A DNA stretch of 64,000 bases. Origin: Candidatus Sedimenticola sp. (ex Thyasira tokunagai). Its GTDB lineage: Bacteria; Pseudomonadota; Gammaproteobacteria; Chromatiales; Chromatiaceae. Positions 45,408 through 54,822 of the stretch are shown here, piece by piece. The notes under the pieces were generated by a model. It searched no databases. It was not told the DNA's origin and saw only the letters and a program-made list of their open reading frames with translations. The stretch covers positions 2,418,598 to 2,482,597 of the forward strand of contig CP134874.1 in assembly GCA_037318855.1 (NCBI GenBank), written 5' to 3'. The position numbers were made by a program, and so were the translations under genes. The number at the start of each line of letters is the position of its first letter. Position 1 is the first letter of the stretch.

Positions 45408-45615
45408 GCATATCCCTATTCGTTGTAATAGTTAATTCCTGACTGTAGCAAGAAACGTATTTTATCACCGCGCCAAGAAGAAGATTATATTGCATTCGTC
45501 CTATATAAAACAGAACCTTCTTCTTTTATTAGACCATTTGACCTTGTGGCACAAGACTATGCTAGCCATTTAAGTAAATGCCCGCTATTGGTTGGTTAGC
45601 GACCGTTTCGCTTTC

Positions 45616-45795
45616 TTAATTCTTCCTCCGCCACTCCCATGGGGCTATAGATCTTGGATCAGACACAGTCCCACCTTCCTTGCCCTTGCTTCAATCTCAG
45701 CGATAGCGTACAGCTTGCGATCCTCTGGTGTCTGTTCCTGGCGTATTTCATGTAATGCCAAGCTAACCCTGCCCTGACCTGCTCCAAATCGATAG
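45616..45795 (-). pseudogene. Micrococcal-nuclease-like (SNase) C-terminal remnant
   Basis: On the minus strand DLEQVRAGLAWHYMKYA, then (frame shift) EQTPEDRKLYAIAEIEARAR, then (frame shift) SDPRSIAPWEWRRKN-stop. These are three consecutive conserved blocks of the SNase family end, so the gene has at least two frameshifts and no N-terminus. Its 5' end runs into the 11-bp repeat array. Confidence 0.75.
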
Positions 45796-45839
45796 CAAAT
45801 CGATAGCAAATCGATAGCAAATCGATAGCAAATCTATAG
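45785..45839. repeat. 11-bp tandem repeat, four exact copies plus one diverged
   Basis: AAATCGATAGC repeated at 45785-45828, followed by AAATCTATAGG. The first unit encodes the AIDL of the nuclease remnant, so the array probably arose by slippage inside that gene. Confidence 0.85.
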
Positions 45840-46087
45840 GGTCAGACTCGATCGATTCTAATTAAGGTTTGATTCTGGTCAAAAAGAGATACATTTTGCT
45901 GTGTAATATCGCAATCAGTCTAGTCCGCTTTTGACTAGGAGCAGACCCCCTGATCTTATCAACATAAGGTTTTCTTCAGTCGAATTGTTAATTCTGAGCG
46001 TCAAGATCGTTATCCGAAAAATCTGTCATATAGCAGTGCTGCCGTGTAGACGCTGCCAAGAATGCCAAACAAGTAGAGGGGGTGATT
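45840..46087. other. Intergenic, no gene found
   Basis: AT-rich sequence between the nuclease remnant and the frameshifted 46088 gene. I see no promoter, RNA or repeat worth calling. Confidence 0.3.
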
Positions 46088-47031
46088 CTAACTGTAAGCA
46101 TCTTTATGCGCACCTTGTATCGCACCAAGGGCTGACGCTGACCTCTCACCTGGGTCAGAGTTGAGTAGCGGCCCCTCAGGAGCCCCTTTCTCGAAATAGT
46201 CTTCGTAGATGAACGGTTTGTTCTCGTCCCTGCGAAATACCTCAGGTGTGTGACGATTGACTGGCTTAGTGATCATAAGAATATTGTCGAAGGCGAGTTG
46301 CTGCCCAAAATGCTCAGCAATAAGGTATTCCTCTCCCATTCCTCCGGCAGGCATCCATCTGTTCCAGCTGTATAGGGCCGCACTAACACCTAGTTCTACT
46401 CTCTCAAGGATACCCAGCTCGATTTTTCGCGCAATATCATCGATGGTTCCCTTTGGGACGTAGGCTTTTGCATAGATGTGTGTTTGGTCAAACTCGTCGT
46501 ACGGACTTCTCTCACCGTCAGCAAAGCCAATAGATCCAGCTTGTTCTTTGTTATCGTGGTCTTCAGAGATCTGCAATCGTATCACTCTGCTACACGGCGT
46601 TATGGGCTTGCCTGATTCTGTAATGTAGTTGATCTTGTCATCACAGGTTGCCAGGGCTGTAACAAAGAGCCGCTGATTTTCATCCTCAATCTCATGTGGT
46701 GAATGAAGCATGGATGAGTATGGATTTTCAAGTTCCTCGACTGAGGTGCCAAATTTTTCCTCGATGCTACCTCTAATTGACCCGAGCATGCGATCCATTG
46801 TCTGATCCCCGGGATCTGGATTGCTGACCTTTTCCCGCCACTTCTCAAAGAACATATGATGGAAGTCGCTGCCATCATTAGGGAATCAGATCCGGTCAAG
46901 ACTCTAATGTCATAGAGCTTGAGGTGAAGGTAGTTGCTATCCAGTTTCCACTCTGGGCCTTCAGTACCATCTGGTTTTACTTCAGTGTAAGAAGATAGTG
47001 ATTTTTTCTTGAAGGTTTTGTTGTCATCCAT
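46088..47031 (-). pseudogene. Hypothetical protein, frameshifted
   Basis: The N-terminal frame (47031 onward, MDDNKTFKKKSLSSYTEVKP, WKLDSNYLHLKLYDIRVL) degenerates near 46885, while a second frame continues NDGSDFHHMFFEKWREKV to the stop at 46088. Together they would give ~313 aa. A shorter frame opening at ATG 46855 encodes the last 255 aa. Acidic, no signal peptide. Unrecognised; carried near the right border of the integrative element. Confidence 0.55.
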
Positions 47032-47343
47032 AACACCCACTCCGTTTCTCTTGGGGGCTTATTTCATTAAAAGTGTACCTTAACACCTTAAACACATACC
47101 AGAGGCGTCATGAGTATTGACCAAAGGCAACAGTGGTAGATGTGGTGCTGGTATATGCAGTGACGGTATTGGTAAGACTGGCTAAGATATTTTGGAATAA
47201 TTGTGAATTATGGAAAATTCTAATGAACGTGGCGGGCTTATTGCTGGATATTACGAAAAATAGCTTTGTTTACCCCGGTGTTTACCCTGGTGGATTTAGG
47301 CATAAAAAAAGCACTTCGATTTCTCGTAAGCGCTTGATTTTAT

Positions 47344-47418
47344 TGGTGGGCGGTACTGGGTTCGAACCAGTGACCCCTGCCGTGTGAAGGCAGTGCTCTC
47401 CCGCTGAGCTAACCGCCC
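47344..47418 (-). tRNA. tRNA-Val(CAC)
   Basis: Reads GGGCGGTTAGCTCAGCGGGA onward, with anticodon loop TTCACAC (anticodon CAC), T-loop GGTTCGAAC and encoded CCA. The acceptor GGGCGGT/ACCGCCC pairs fully. The 3' half is the attachment core of the integrative element to the left; the tRNA is intact. Confidence 0.97.
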
Positions 47419-47489
47419 TAAGCTGTGCAATTTCAAGAGATGCAGGATCTTACAGATAGTGCTCAATTTTGGCAAGAGCCCCTCAATGG

Positions 47490-50402
47490 TTATGAGCTCT
47501 CTGATGAATATTTCTTCTTCAGTTCATTTTCTCCAATAGGGCGGCTGTAGAGAAAACCTTGGGCTTGCCGACAACCCTTCTCTTTTAGAAAGGCGGCTTG
47601 CTGCTCTGTCTCAACCCCTTCGGCAATGACTTGTAGATCCAGAGCTTTGCCCAATGCAATGACTGCTTCTGTGATAGCCATATCATTTGTGTCATGGGGA
47701 ATGTTACGTATAAAGGATAGGTCGATCTTCAGTTTGTCGATAGGCAATAACTTAAGGTAACTCATTGATGAGTAACCGGTGCCAAAATCGTCGAGAGAGA
47801 TCCGCAGGCCGAGTATACGCAGTGTCTTGAGCTGTTGTATGGCATGCTCTGCATTCTGCATGATGACGCTTTCCGTAACCTCTATCTCCAGTCTGCTGGC
47901 GGGAAGTTGAGTTCTCTTTAGGGTGGCCTTGGTATTGTCTACAAAATTACTCTGTTGCAATTGAGAGTGGGCGATATTTACTGAGATACGTCCAAAGTCG
48001 AAACCTTCCTCCAGCCAGTGCTGTCCCTGTTGGCAAGCGGTTTCCATAACCCATGCCCCTATATCATGGATAAGTCCATTTTCCTCGGCCAGTGGAATGA
48101 ATTTGCCAGGCAAAATTTCACCGATTTCAGGGTGATCCCATCGTATCAGTGCCTCAACACCTATAAGCTTGCCGCTGACCATGTCTATCTGGGGTTGGTA
48201 GAGTAGGCGGAACTCGTTGTGGTTAAGGGCTGCCCGCAAGGCATTTTCCATAACAACCCGCTCAAAGGCGATACTTGTCATCTCCTGATTATAAAACTGG
48301 TAAGTGTTTCGTCCCTCATCTTTAGCGCGATACATAGCGGTATCTGCATTGCGCAATAATTCCGCGACATTGTCCCCATTGGCTGGGTAGAGGCTAATGC
48401 CAACGCTAGAGGTAATGTGGGTTTCATAATCATCCAGCAGAAATGGGGTATTGAAGGTGGATATGATCTTTTCTACGGTATGGGCCGTGTTCTCTGCGGT
48501 GCCGATATCCTCAAGCAGGATCACGAATTCATCTCCGCTGATTCTTGCCACGGTATCGTCGAGTCTGACGGCCTCCTTAAGCCTGACGGCAAGTTGCTGC
48601 AGCAAGTTGTCTCCGGCCTTGTGCCCAAGACTGTCATTGATGTTTTTGAATCGATCAAGGTCCAAAAATAGCACAGCGAAGACAGAGTTGTTTCTGTGTG
48701 CGTGCTTGATTGTATGTTCAAGTTGGGAGTTAAAAAGTAGCCGGTTAGGCAGATCGGTGAGTGGGTCGTGATGTGCCAGGTGGTCCAGTTCCTCTTCTGA
48801 ACGCTTTATGGAGGTGATATCGGAGAAGACGCCGATGTAATTGAGTATGTGACCGCTTCTATCAGAGATACTGCTTATGTTGAGCCACTCAGGATAAATT
48901 TCACCACTATTGCGCCGGTTCCATATTTCACCCCTCCATTGCCCTAAATTTTTTAGTGAGTTCCAGAGCTCATCATAGAACTCTTTTTCGTGCCTTCCCG
49001 ACTGTAGGAACCGAGGGTTACGACCAATGACGTCATCTCGCATGTAGCCGGTTATACTTTCAAAGGCGTTATTGACCTCAACGATATCGTTATTGGTATC
49101 GGTAATCATGACGCCTTCCAGGGTGCTCTGAAATATGGTGGCGGACTGGCGCAACTTCTCTACGGTCCTACTACGCTCTATAGCGATACTGGCTATCTGT
49201 GACATGGTTTCGATGACCAGTATTTCGTGTTTGCCGGGAGTGGTAGGGGAGTGGTGATAGAGTGTTAAGTTACCGAGAATATTTTTTTCCGAATCCAGAA
49301 TAGGTTCAGACCAGCAGGCCCCAAATTTACACTCTTTTAATAGGTCACGGAAATTCGCACAAAGCGGATCGCTTTGTGCGTCGTCTACGATAACCCGCTC
49401 ACCTTTATATGCGGCTGTACAGCACGAGCCCATTGCAGAGCCGATCACCATACCGTCTATTAATGCACTGTAGGCGCCTGGAAGATTAGGGGCTGACCCA
49501 ATGTGGAGGATATCCCCCTCAAGCAGTAGAATGGCCCCCTTTAGCCCCTCTGTCTGACCCTCAGCGAGCAGCACGATCTCCTCAAGAATGCTACTGAGGG
49601 GTGCTGTTCCCCGGGATATGCGTTCGAGAATACTTTTCTGTCGGGCCTGAAAAATCTCCGCCTGTTTTCTCTCTCTGACTTCGTTGACCAACTCTTGGTT
49701 CTTATCCTTGAGTTGTATGGTCCGCTGTTCTATCAACTCTTCACGGTGTCCAATTTCGAGATTCAACTGATCGATAAGTGCACGGTTCTCCACTTGGAGT
49801 CGAATTGAGCGGAGTGTGCTGCGATTGGCATTACGCGTGAATAGAGTGGTCATCAATAGATAAATGACGAGAGAAATAGTTAACCATTTGTAAGCGGTAT
49901 CCTGGGATTGCAGAAGTGTGAGGCCCAGTATGAGTGCCTGTGGATAGGTGTAAACAATGAAGGCACGCATGGAAATATTAAGAATGGCTACGGCTGAACT
50001 GATAACGCCGAATACCAATATAAATAGGGCGAATGAAATTATTTCGTCATTGGCAATGTAGATGAGTGGATAGATCATGCTCCACGAGACACCGACCAGT
50101 GCACAGGCAAAGATGTAGAGATTCATCCATGCTGAGTTGGATAGCCACTCTGGGGTTTTATAGTGCCTGTACCATAGCAATAGGCGAAACAGTGCTGTGA
50201 TGTACAGTGCAACAGTCCAGTACCCAATAAGACTGGACTCAACTCTTGAGGACAAAATGCCGTAAAAAAGTGTCGCAATAACAATAACCGTGATATTGGA
50301 AACAGGGGCCTGCATATAAAGGATGCGTGTCTGCTCCGTGGCAACAGTATAAGTATCCTGCCCGTTATCAGCTTCAAGCAAGCTACCTCTCTCGCTATTC
50401 AT
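47490..50402 (-). CDS. Sensor diguanylate cyclase/phosphodiesterase (membrane, GAF, PAS, GGDEF, EAL)
   Basis: 970 aa. An N-terminal block of about six membrane helices (residues ~35-205) and a coiled coil are followed by a GAF-like domain (~250-400, GACWSEPIL), PAS (~415-535, VMITDTNNDIVEVNNAFESI), GGDEF (~545-700, ISGDEF in place of GGDEF at the active site) and EAL (~715-965, GVEALIRWDHP, DDFGTGYSSMSYLK). It may synthesise or degrade cyclic di-GMP; which activity dominates cannot be decided. ATG 50402 follows CAGG. Confidence 0.92.
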   Translation of the reverse strand: MNSERGSLLEADNGQDTYTVATEQTRILYMQAPVSNITVIVIATLFYGILSSRVESSLIGYWTVALYITALFRLLLWYRHYKTPEWLSNSAWMNLYIFACALVGVSWSMIYPLIYIANDEIISFALFILVFGVISSAVAILNISMRAFIVYTYPQALILGLTLLQSQDTAYKWLTISLVIYLLMTTLFTRNANRSTLRSIRLQVENRALIDQLNLEIGHREELIEQRTIQLKDKNQELVNEVRERKQAEIFQARQKSILERISRGTAPLSSILEEIVLLAEGQTEGLKGAILLLEGDILHIGSAPNLPGAYSALIDGMVIGSAMGSCCTAAYKGERVIVDDAQSDPLCANFRDLLKECKFGACWSEPILDSEKNILGNLTLYHHSPTTPGKHEILVIETMSQIASIAIERSRTVEKLRQSATIFQSTLEGVMITDTNNDIVEVNNAFESITGYMRDDVIGRNPRFLQSGRHEKEFYDELWNSLKNLGQWRGEIWNRRNSGEIYPEWLNISSISDRSGHILNYIGVFSDITSIKRSEEELDHLAHHDPLTDLPNRLLFNSQLEHTIKHAHRNNSVFAVLFLDLDRFKNINDSLGHKAGDNLLQQLAVRLKEAVRLDDTVARISGDEFVILLEDIGTAENTAHTVEKIISTFNTPFLLDDYETHITSSVGISLYPANGDNVAELLRNADTAMYRAKDEGRNTYQFYNQEMTSIAFERVVMENALRAALNHNEFRLLYQPQIDMVSGKLIGVEALIRWDHPEIGEILPGKFIPLAEENGLIHDIGAWVMETACQQGQHWLEEGFDFGRISVNIAHSQLQQSNFVDNTKATLKRTQLPASRLEIEVTESVIMQNAEHAIQQLKTLRILGLRISLDDFGTGYSSMSYLKLLPIDKLKIDLSFIRNIPHDTNDMAITEAVIALGKALDLQVIAEGVETEQQAAFLKEKGCRQAQGFLYSRPIGENELKKKYSSESS

Positions 50403-50854
50403 CTACCTGCTCGTCTCTACTCATTGATATCCACGATTCAGAGGCTGACTGTTTAGTTTTTTCCTGAGCAGTCGGCTACCATAAATATAGCAGTTGAAAA
50501 TCAGGTCACTTCCATTTCAAAAAAAACAGATTCTTTTTCTGGGCAGATGTTTTTTTAATCTCCCCCGTTTTTGCTTTGCTAGTTGAAAAGGTAGTGCCGC
50601 CAAGACTCTGTTATTGATGAATATTTAATTTCATATCGATATTTGATATTGGATCTAAGTGATTGAAATGCAATATGTTATGTACCGGGTAGACTGGTGC
50701 CTGAGGTTTTACAATCCAGTTGTGTTAACCGTTCCTTTGATGAGTGGAGAAAAATCTCTCTCTGGCGGTTTTTAGGTCAAATGTTTCCTGCGATTTTTGC
50801 GGTCCTCTGATAGAATGCGTCTCTTTTTAAAATTTGGCTGAAACAACAAGCGAT
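50403..50854. other. Leader region of gltX
   Basis: 452 bases with no supported gene. TAGAAT at 50811-50816 is a plausible -10 element for gltX. No leader peptide or T-box is recognised. Confidence 0.35.
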
Positions 50855-52264
50855 ATGACCATCCGCACCCGATTTGCCCCCAGTCCCACCGGCTATCTCC
50901 ACGTAGGTGGTGCACGCACAGCGCTCTTCTCCTGGCTCTATGCCCGCAAGCACGGTGGCAGCTTTGTTCTGCGCATTGAGGACACCGACCTCGAGCGCTC
51001 CACCGAAGAAGCAGTAAACGCCATACTTGAGGGTATGACCTGGCTGGGGCTTGAGTATGAGGAGGGGCCTTTCTATCAGACTAAGCGATTCGAGCGCTAT
51101 AACGAGGTGATCGATGAACTGCTGGAGAAAGGTCACGCCTATCGCTGCAACTGTTCAAAGGAGCGGTTGGATCAGTTACGGGCCGGCCAGGAACAGAGTG
51201 GCGGTAAGCGTGGCTACGATGGCCACTGCCGTGACCGCAAGATTGATGCTGATGAACCCCATGTGATCCGTTTCCGTAATCCACTGGAAGGTGTGGTGGT
51301 GTTGGACGATATGATTCATGGCAAGGTGGCCGTGGCCAACGAAGAGCTGGATGATCTGATTATCCGCCGCACCGACGGCTCTCCCACCTATAATCTGACT
51401 GTGGTGGTGGATGATCACGATATGGGCATCAGCCACGTGATACGTGGTGATGACCACATGCGTAACGCCATTCGTCAGATCAATATCTTCAAAGCGATGG
51501 GGGTAGATATCCCCAAATATGCTCACGTGGCGATGATCCTTGGTGATGATGGTGCAAAACTCTCCAAGCGGCACGGCGCAGTAAGCGTTATGCAGTATAA
51601 GGAGGAGGGCTATTTGCCGGAGGCATTGCTCAACTATCTGGTGCGCTTGGGCTGGTCCCATGGTGATCAGGAGATCTTCTCTGTTGATGAGATGATTCAG
51701 CTGTTTGAAATCGACGATGTCAACAAAGCCGCCTCAGCCTTCAATACCGAAAAGCTGCAGTGGCTTAACCAGCACTACATCAAAGAGGGTGACCCCAAAC
51801 ACTTGGCACATCTGCTGAGTTACCATATGGGGCGGCTCGGTATCGATCCCGCACATGGCCCTGATCTGGTAGAGGTGGTGAAGGCACAGCAGGAGCGGGC
51901 CAAGACCCTGGTGGAGATGGCGGATATCAGTGCCTTCTTCTATAAAGATTACGATGAGCTTGATGCGACTGCGGCAAAGAAGAACCTGCGTCCTGTTGCA
52001 CGGGTGCCGCTGGAGAAGATGCGCGAACGTCTGGAGGCTCAACAGGAGTGGACGCCGGAAGCGTTGCATACACTGGTGCAGGAAGTATCTGATGAGTTGG
52101 AGCTGAAAATGGGCAAAGTAGCCCAACCGTTGCGTGTTGCCGTTGTCGGCAGAGCCGCTTCTCCCGGTATTGATGTGACTTTGCACCTAGTGGGCAAAGA
52201 GGCAAGTCTGCGCCGTATTGATCGTGCCTTGGAGTTTATTCATCAACGCGAAGCAAACGCCTGA
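50855..52264 (+). CDS. gltX: Glutamate-tRNA ligase
   Basis: 469 aa from ATG 50855; a TTG at 50834 would add seven residues. Class I synthetase: HIGH-type [17 protein letters not shown] and KMSKS-type [11 protein letters not shown] at about 243. It charges tRNA-Glu with glutamate. The anticodon-binding region lacks the longer C-terminal forms. glnS follows ~150 bases later, beyond a REP pair. Confidence 0.97.
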   Translation: MTIRTRFAPSPTGYLHVGGARTALFSWLYARKHGGSFVLRIEDTDLERSTEEAVNAILEGMTWLGLEYEEGPFYQTKRFERYNEVIDELLEKGHAYRCNCSKERLDQLRAGQEQSGGKRGYDGHCRDRKIDADEPHVIRFRNPLEGVVVLDDMIHGKVAVANEELDDLIIRRTDGSPTYNLTVVVDDHDMGISHVIRGDDHMRNAIRQINIFKAMGVDIPKYAHVAMILGDDGAKLSKRHGAVSVMQYKEEGYLPEALLNYLVRLGWSHGDQEIFSVDEMIQLFEIDDVNKAASAFNTEKLQWLNQHYIKEGDPKHLAHLLSYHMGRLGIDPAHGPDLVEVVKAQQERAKTLVEMADISAFFYKDYDELDATAAKKNLRPVARVPLEKMRERLEAQQEWTPEALHTLVQEVSDELELKMGKVAQPLRVAVVGRAASPGIDVTLHLVGKEASLRRIDRALEFIHQREANA

Positions 52265-52278
52265 GGTGAACCTGTATT

Positions 52279-52345
52279 GTAGGAGCGGCTTTAGCCGCGA
52301 ATGGGGTTTGGGTGAAGTGAATTTCGCGGCTAAAGCCGCTCCTAC
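52279..52345. repeat. Inverted pair of REP elements
   Basis: Perfect 23-base arms, GTAGGAGCGGCTTTAGCCGC followed by GAA at 52279-52301 and its exact inverse at 52323-52345, separated by 21 bases. It is a BIME-type pair between gltX and glnS and could form a large stem-loop in the transcript. Confidence 0.9.
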
Positions 52346-52416
52346 ATCCACCATCATCGTCTGCCATGGCAATTTCAAAAAAATTGTGCATAGCTGGTAA
52401 TAATGAAGCAGGAAAT

Positions 52417-54105
52417 ATGAGCACTACTGAAACCAAAACACCGAGCAACTTTATCCGCCAGATTATCGATGCCGACCTGGCCTCAGGTAAAAATGAGGGC
52501 AGGGTACATACCCGTTTTCCACCCGAGCCAAACGGTTACCTCCATATTGGGCATGCTAAATCGATCTGCCTCAACTTTGGTGTTGCCCGGGACTATCCCG
52601 GTGGCCTATGCAATCTGCGATTTGATGATACCAACCCCCACAAGGAGAACATCGATTACGTCAATGCGATCATGGATGATGTGCGCTGGCTCGGCTTTGA
52701 TTGGCAGGAGCGCCTCTTCTACTCATCAGATTACTTTGAGAAACTTTACGATTTCGGCGTCGAGCTGATCGAAAGCGGCAAGGCCTACGTCTGTGATCTC
52801 AACGCAGAACAGGTAAGAGAGTACCGTGGCACCCTCACAGAGCCGGGTAGAGTCAGCCCCTTTGCCGAACGCACTGTCGAGGAGAACCTTGACCTCTTTG
52901 CGCGCATGAGGGCAGGGGAGTTCGAGGATGGTAGCCGCGTACTGCGTGCCCGTATCGATATGGCATCGCCTAATATGAATATGCGTGACCCGACGCTCTA
53001 TCGCATCCGTCACGGAATTATTCATCACCAGACCGGTGAGGCTTGGTGCATCTATCCAATGTACGATTACACTCATCCTATCTCCGATGCCCTGGAGGGG
53101 ATTACACACTCTCTCTGTACACTGGAGTTTGAAGATCACCGCCCGCTCTATGATTGGGTGCTGGACAATATCACCATCCCTTGTCATCCCCAGCAGATCG
53201 AGTTCTCTCGGCTTAACCTACAGTACACAGTGATGAGCAAACGCAAGCTCACCCAGTTGGTGGATGAGGGGCATGTGGAGGGCTGGTCAGACCCCCGTAT
53301 GCCCACTATTTCCGGCTTGCGTCATCGGGGCTACACCCCGGCCTCTATCCGCACCTTTTGTGATCGTATAGGCATCACTAAATCTGATAACTCAGTAGAG
53401 ATGGGAATGCTGGAGGCGTGTATCCGGGAGGAGTTGGATAAGTCCGCGCCCCGGGCCTTAGCGGTGCTCGATCCGCTCAAAGTGGTGATTGAGAATTTTC
53501 CAGAGGGGGAGCTGGAGATGCTCACCGGTGCCTGCCATCCAAAGGATGAGAGCATGGGCAGCCGTGAGATTCCCTTTACTCGCGAAGTCTATATCGACCG
53601 TGCCGACTTCCGTGAAACAGCAAATAAAAAGTACAAACGGATGGTAACAGGTGGCGAAGTACGGCTGCGCAACGGCTATGTCATCAAGTGTGAGCAGGTG
53701 ATAAAAGATGAGGCTGGTGAGATTACCGAACTGCGCTGTAGCTATGATCCCGAGACCCTTGGAGCCAACCCGGTAGGTCGTAAAGTGAGAGGCGTAATTC
53801 ACTGGGTATCTGCAGACCAGGGTGTCGCGGCGGAAGTACGAATTTATGATCGTTTGTTCAATCACCCCACCCCGGATGGTGATAAAGAGGTGGAGTCCTT
53901 CCTGGAACATCTCAATCCTGATTCCCTTAAAGTGGTCAATGCCATGGTTGAAACCAGCCTCGCCAACGCTGAACGTGGAGCACGTTATCAGTTCGAGCGG
54001 GAAGGCTATTTCTACCGTGACGAGCTGGCGGAAAAGCTGGTTTTTAACCAGACGGTTACCCTGCGGGACTCCTGGGCGAAGATCGAACAGCCGGTGAAAA
54101 AATAA
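52417..54105 (+). CDS. glnS: Glutamine-tRNA ligase
   Basis: 562 aa from ATG 52417, preceded by AGGAAAT; the longer frame (52366) starts in the leader. Class I synthetase with [16 protein letters not shown] (HIGH) and [11 protein letters not shown] (KMSKS). Its C-terminal beta-barrels bind the anticodon ([18 protein letters not shown]). It charges tRNA-Gln directly, as in most gammaproteobacteria. Confidence 0.97.
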   Translation: MSTTETKTPSNFIRQIIDADLASGKNEGRVHTRFPPEPNGYLHIGHAKSICLNFGVARDYPGGLCNLRFDDTNPHKENIDYVNAIMDDVRWLGFDWQERLFYSSDYFEKLYDFGVELIESGKAYVCDLNAEQVREYRGTLTEPGRVSPFAERTVEENLDLFARMRAGEFEDGSRVLRARIDMASPNMNMRDPTLYRIRHGIIHHQTGEAWCIYPMYDYTHPISDALEGITHSLCTLEFEDHRPLYDWVLDNITIPCHPQQIEFSRLNLQYTVMSKRKLTQLVDEGHVEGWSDPRMPTISGLRHRGYTPASIRTFCDRIGITKSDNSVEMGMLEACIREELDKSAPRALAVLDPLKVVIENFPEGELEMLTGACHPKDESMGSREIPFTREVYIDRADFRETANKKYKRMVTGGEVRLRNGYVIKCEQVIKDEAGEITELRCSYDPETLGANPVGRKVRGVIHWVSADQGVAAEVRIYDRLFNHPTPDGDKEVESFLEHLNPDSLKVVNAMVETSLANAERGARYQFEREGYFYRDELAEKLVFNQTVTLRDSWAKIEQPVKK

Positions 54106-54119
54106 GCACCTGAAAGGGG

Positions 54120-54148
54120 TGGACAAACGATGCACCACCTCGTAATAT
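54120..54148 (+). promoter_or_regulatory. Promoter of tRNA unit 1
   Basis: TGGACA (54120-54125), 17 bases, TAATAT (54143-54148), followed by a GC-rich discriminator GCGCC, typical of stringently controlled stable-RNA promoters. It lies 14 bases after the glnS stop. An equivalent promoter is at 54481-54509. Confidence 0.75.
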
Positions 54149-54161
54149 ACGCGCCTCGTTT

Positions 54162-54237
54162 GGGGCCATAGCTCAGCTGGGAGAGCGCTACACTGGCAGT
54201 GTCGAGGTCGGCGGTTCGATCCCGCCTGGCTCCACCA
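54162..54237 (+). tRNA. tRNA-Ala(GGC), copy 1
   Basis: 76 bases beginning GGGGCCATAGCTCAGCTGGG, anticodon loop CTGGCAG (anticodon GGC), T-loop GGTTCGATC, encoded CCA. Identical to the copy at 54523. Confidence 0.97.
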
Positions 54238-54243
54238 AACAGG

Positions 54244-54278
54244 AAAAATCCGGTTGTCGAAGGGTCGGATTTTTTTAT
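54244..54278 (+). terminator. Inter-tRNA hairpin (attenuator-like), unit 1
   Basis: AAAATCCG(G)...(T)CGGATTTTTTT: a terminator-like hairpin with seven Ts between tRNA-Ala and tRNA-Glu. In unit 2 (54604-54637) the stem is stronger (AAATCCGG/CCGGATTT). Confidence 0.6.
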
Positions 54279-54293
54279 TTACCGAGTTAAAAC

Positions 54294-54369
54294 GTCCCCT
54301 TCGTCTAGAGGCCTAGGACACCGCCCTTTCACGGCGGTAACAGGGGTTCGAACCCCCTAGGGGACGCCA
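54294..54369 (+). tRNA. tRNA-Glu(TTC), copy 1
   Basis: 76 bases, GTCCCCTTCGTCTAGAGGCC onward, anticodon loop CTTTCAC (anticodon TTC), T-loop GGTTCGAAC, encoded CCA. Identical to the copy at 54654. Confidence 0.97.
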
Positions 54370-54374
54370 ACACG

Positions 54375-54410
54375 AAAAGCCCGTTCAGTTTACTGGACGG
54401 GCTTTTTTAT
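54375..54410 (+). terminator. Rho-independent terminator of tRNA unit 1
   Basis: AGCCCGTTCAG-TTTA-CTGGACGGGCT followed by TTTTTT. One mismatch in the stem. Confidence 0.88.
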
Positions 54411-54480
54411 TCTCTTTGCATCGGAGGTTCTCCATACCTCCCAACTCACATGCCGGCCATGCATTTAACTCGGTTTTTTC

Positions 54481-54509
54481 TGGACAACGCCTATAGGATG
54501 CCTTAACAT
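54481..54509 (+). promoter_or_regulatory. Promoter of tRNA unit 2
   Basis: TGGACA (54481-54486), 17 bases, TAACAT (54504-54509). Same spacing as the first unit, with a GC-rich discriminator CGCCG. Confidence 0.7.
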
Positions 54510-54522
54510 TCGCCGCTCGTTT

Positions 54523-54598
54523 GGGGCCATAGCTCAGCTGGGAGAGCGCTACACTGGCAGTGTCGAGGTCGGCGGTTCGATCCCGCCTGGCTCCACCA
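54523..54598 (+). tRNA. tRNA-Ala(GGC), copy 2
   Basis: Identical in sequence to 54162-54237, 361 bases further on. Anticodon GGC. Confidence 0.97.
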
Positions 54599-54603
54599 AA
54601 CAA

Positions 54604-54637
54604 GAAAAATCCGGTTCACGAAGGGCCGGATTTTTTA
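54604..54637 (+). terminator. Inter-tRNA hairpin (attenuator-like), unit 2
   Basis: AAATCCGG ... CCGGATTTTTT between the two tRNAs of the unit; an 8-bp stem with a T-run. It may limit tRNA-Glu relative to tRNA-Ala or serve in processing. Confidence 0.65.
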
Positions 54638-54653
54638 TTTACCGAGTTAAAAC

Positions 54654-54729
54654 GTCCCCTTCGTCTAGAGGCCTAGGACACCGCCCTTTCACGGCGGTAA
54701 CAGGGGTTCGAACCCCCTAGGGGACGCCA
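54654..54729 (+). tRNA. tRNA-Glu(TTC), copy 2
   Basis: Identical to 54294-54369. Anticodon TTC. Confidence 0.97.
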
Positions 54730-54734
54730 ACATA

Positions 54735-54768
54735 AAAAGCCCGGTCAGTTTCCTGACCGGGCTTTTTG
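54735..54768 (+). terminator. Rho-independent terminator of tRNA unit 2
   Basis: AAAGCCCGGTCAG-TTTC-CTGACCGGGCTTTTTG: perfect stem and T-run. The csiV gene converges on it. Confidence 0.9.
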
Positions 54769-54822
54769 CTTTTTTACTGTAGCCTGAAAATTTTAGGTGT
54801 CTGGTGGCTACAGGAAGTGAAT

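Larger units (their letters stand above)
37694..47390. mobile_element. Integrative element in tRNA-Val(CAC), 9.7 kb
   Basis: Bounded by 51-bp direct repeats of the tRNA 3' part, the right one inside the intact tRNA. Contents: tyrosine integrase beside the left border, IS1595 copy 3, three 21-bp repeats, an AlpA-like regulator, two small genes, iteron-like CCCCGTATGCGTAC repeats, an IS256 element, a frameshifted zinc-ribbon gene, an exported protein, a nuclease remnant and a frameshifted gene. No structural phage genes or conjugation genes are visible, so it is a satellite-like or degraded element. Confidence 0.85.

Noticed and set aside
45785..45839. Possible CRISPR or iteron array
   Set aside because: An 11-bp simple tandem repeat without spacers, lying in a decayed nuclease gene.
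47133..47387. 84-aa rightward ORF ending near the tRNA-Val
   Set aside because: Its 3' end reads through the antisense strand of the tRNA and the attachment core, giving the usual GGTGFEP-type artefact.
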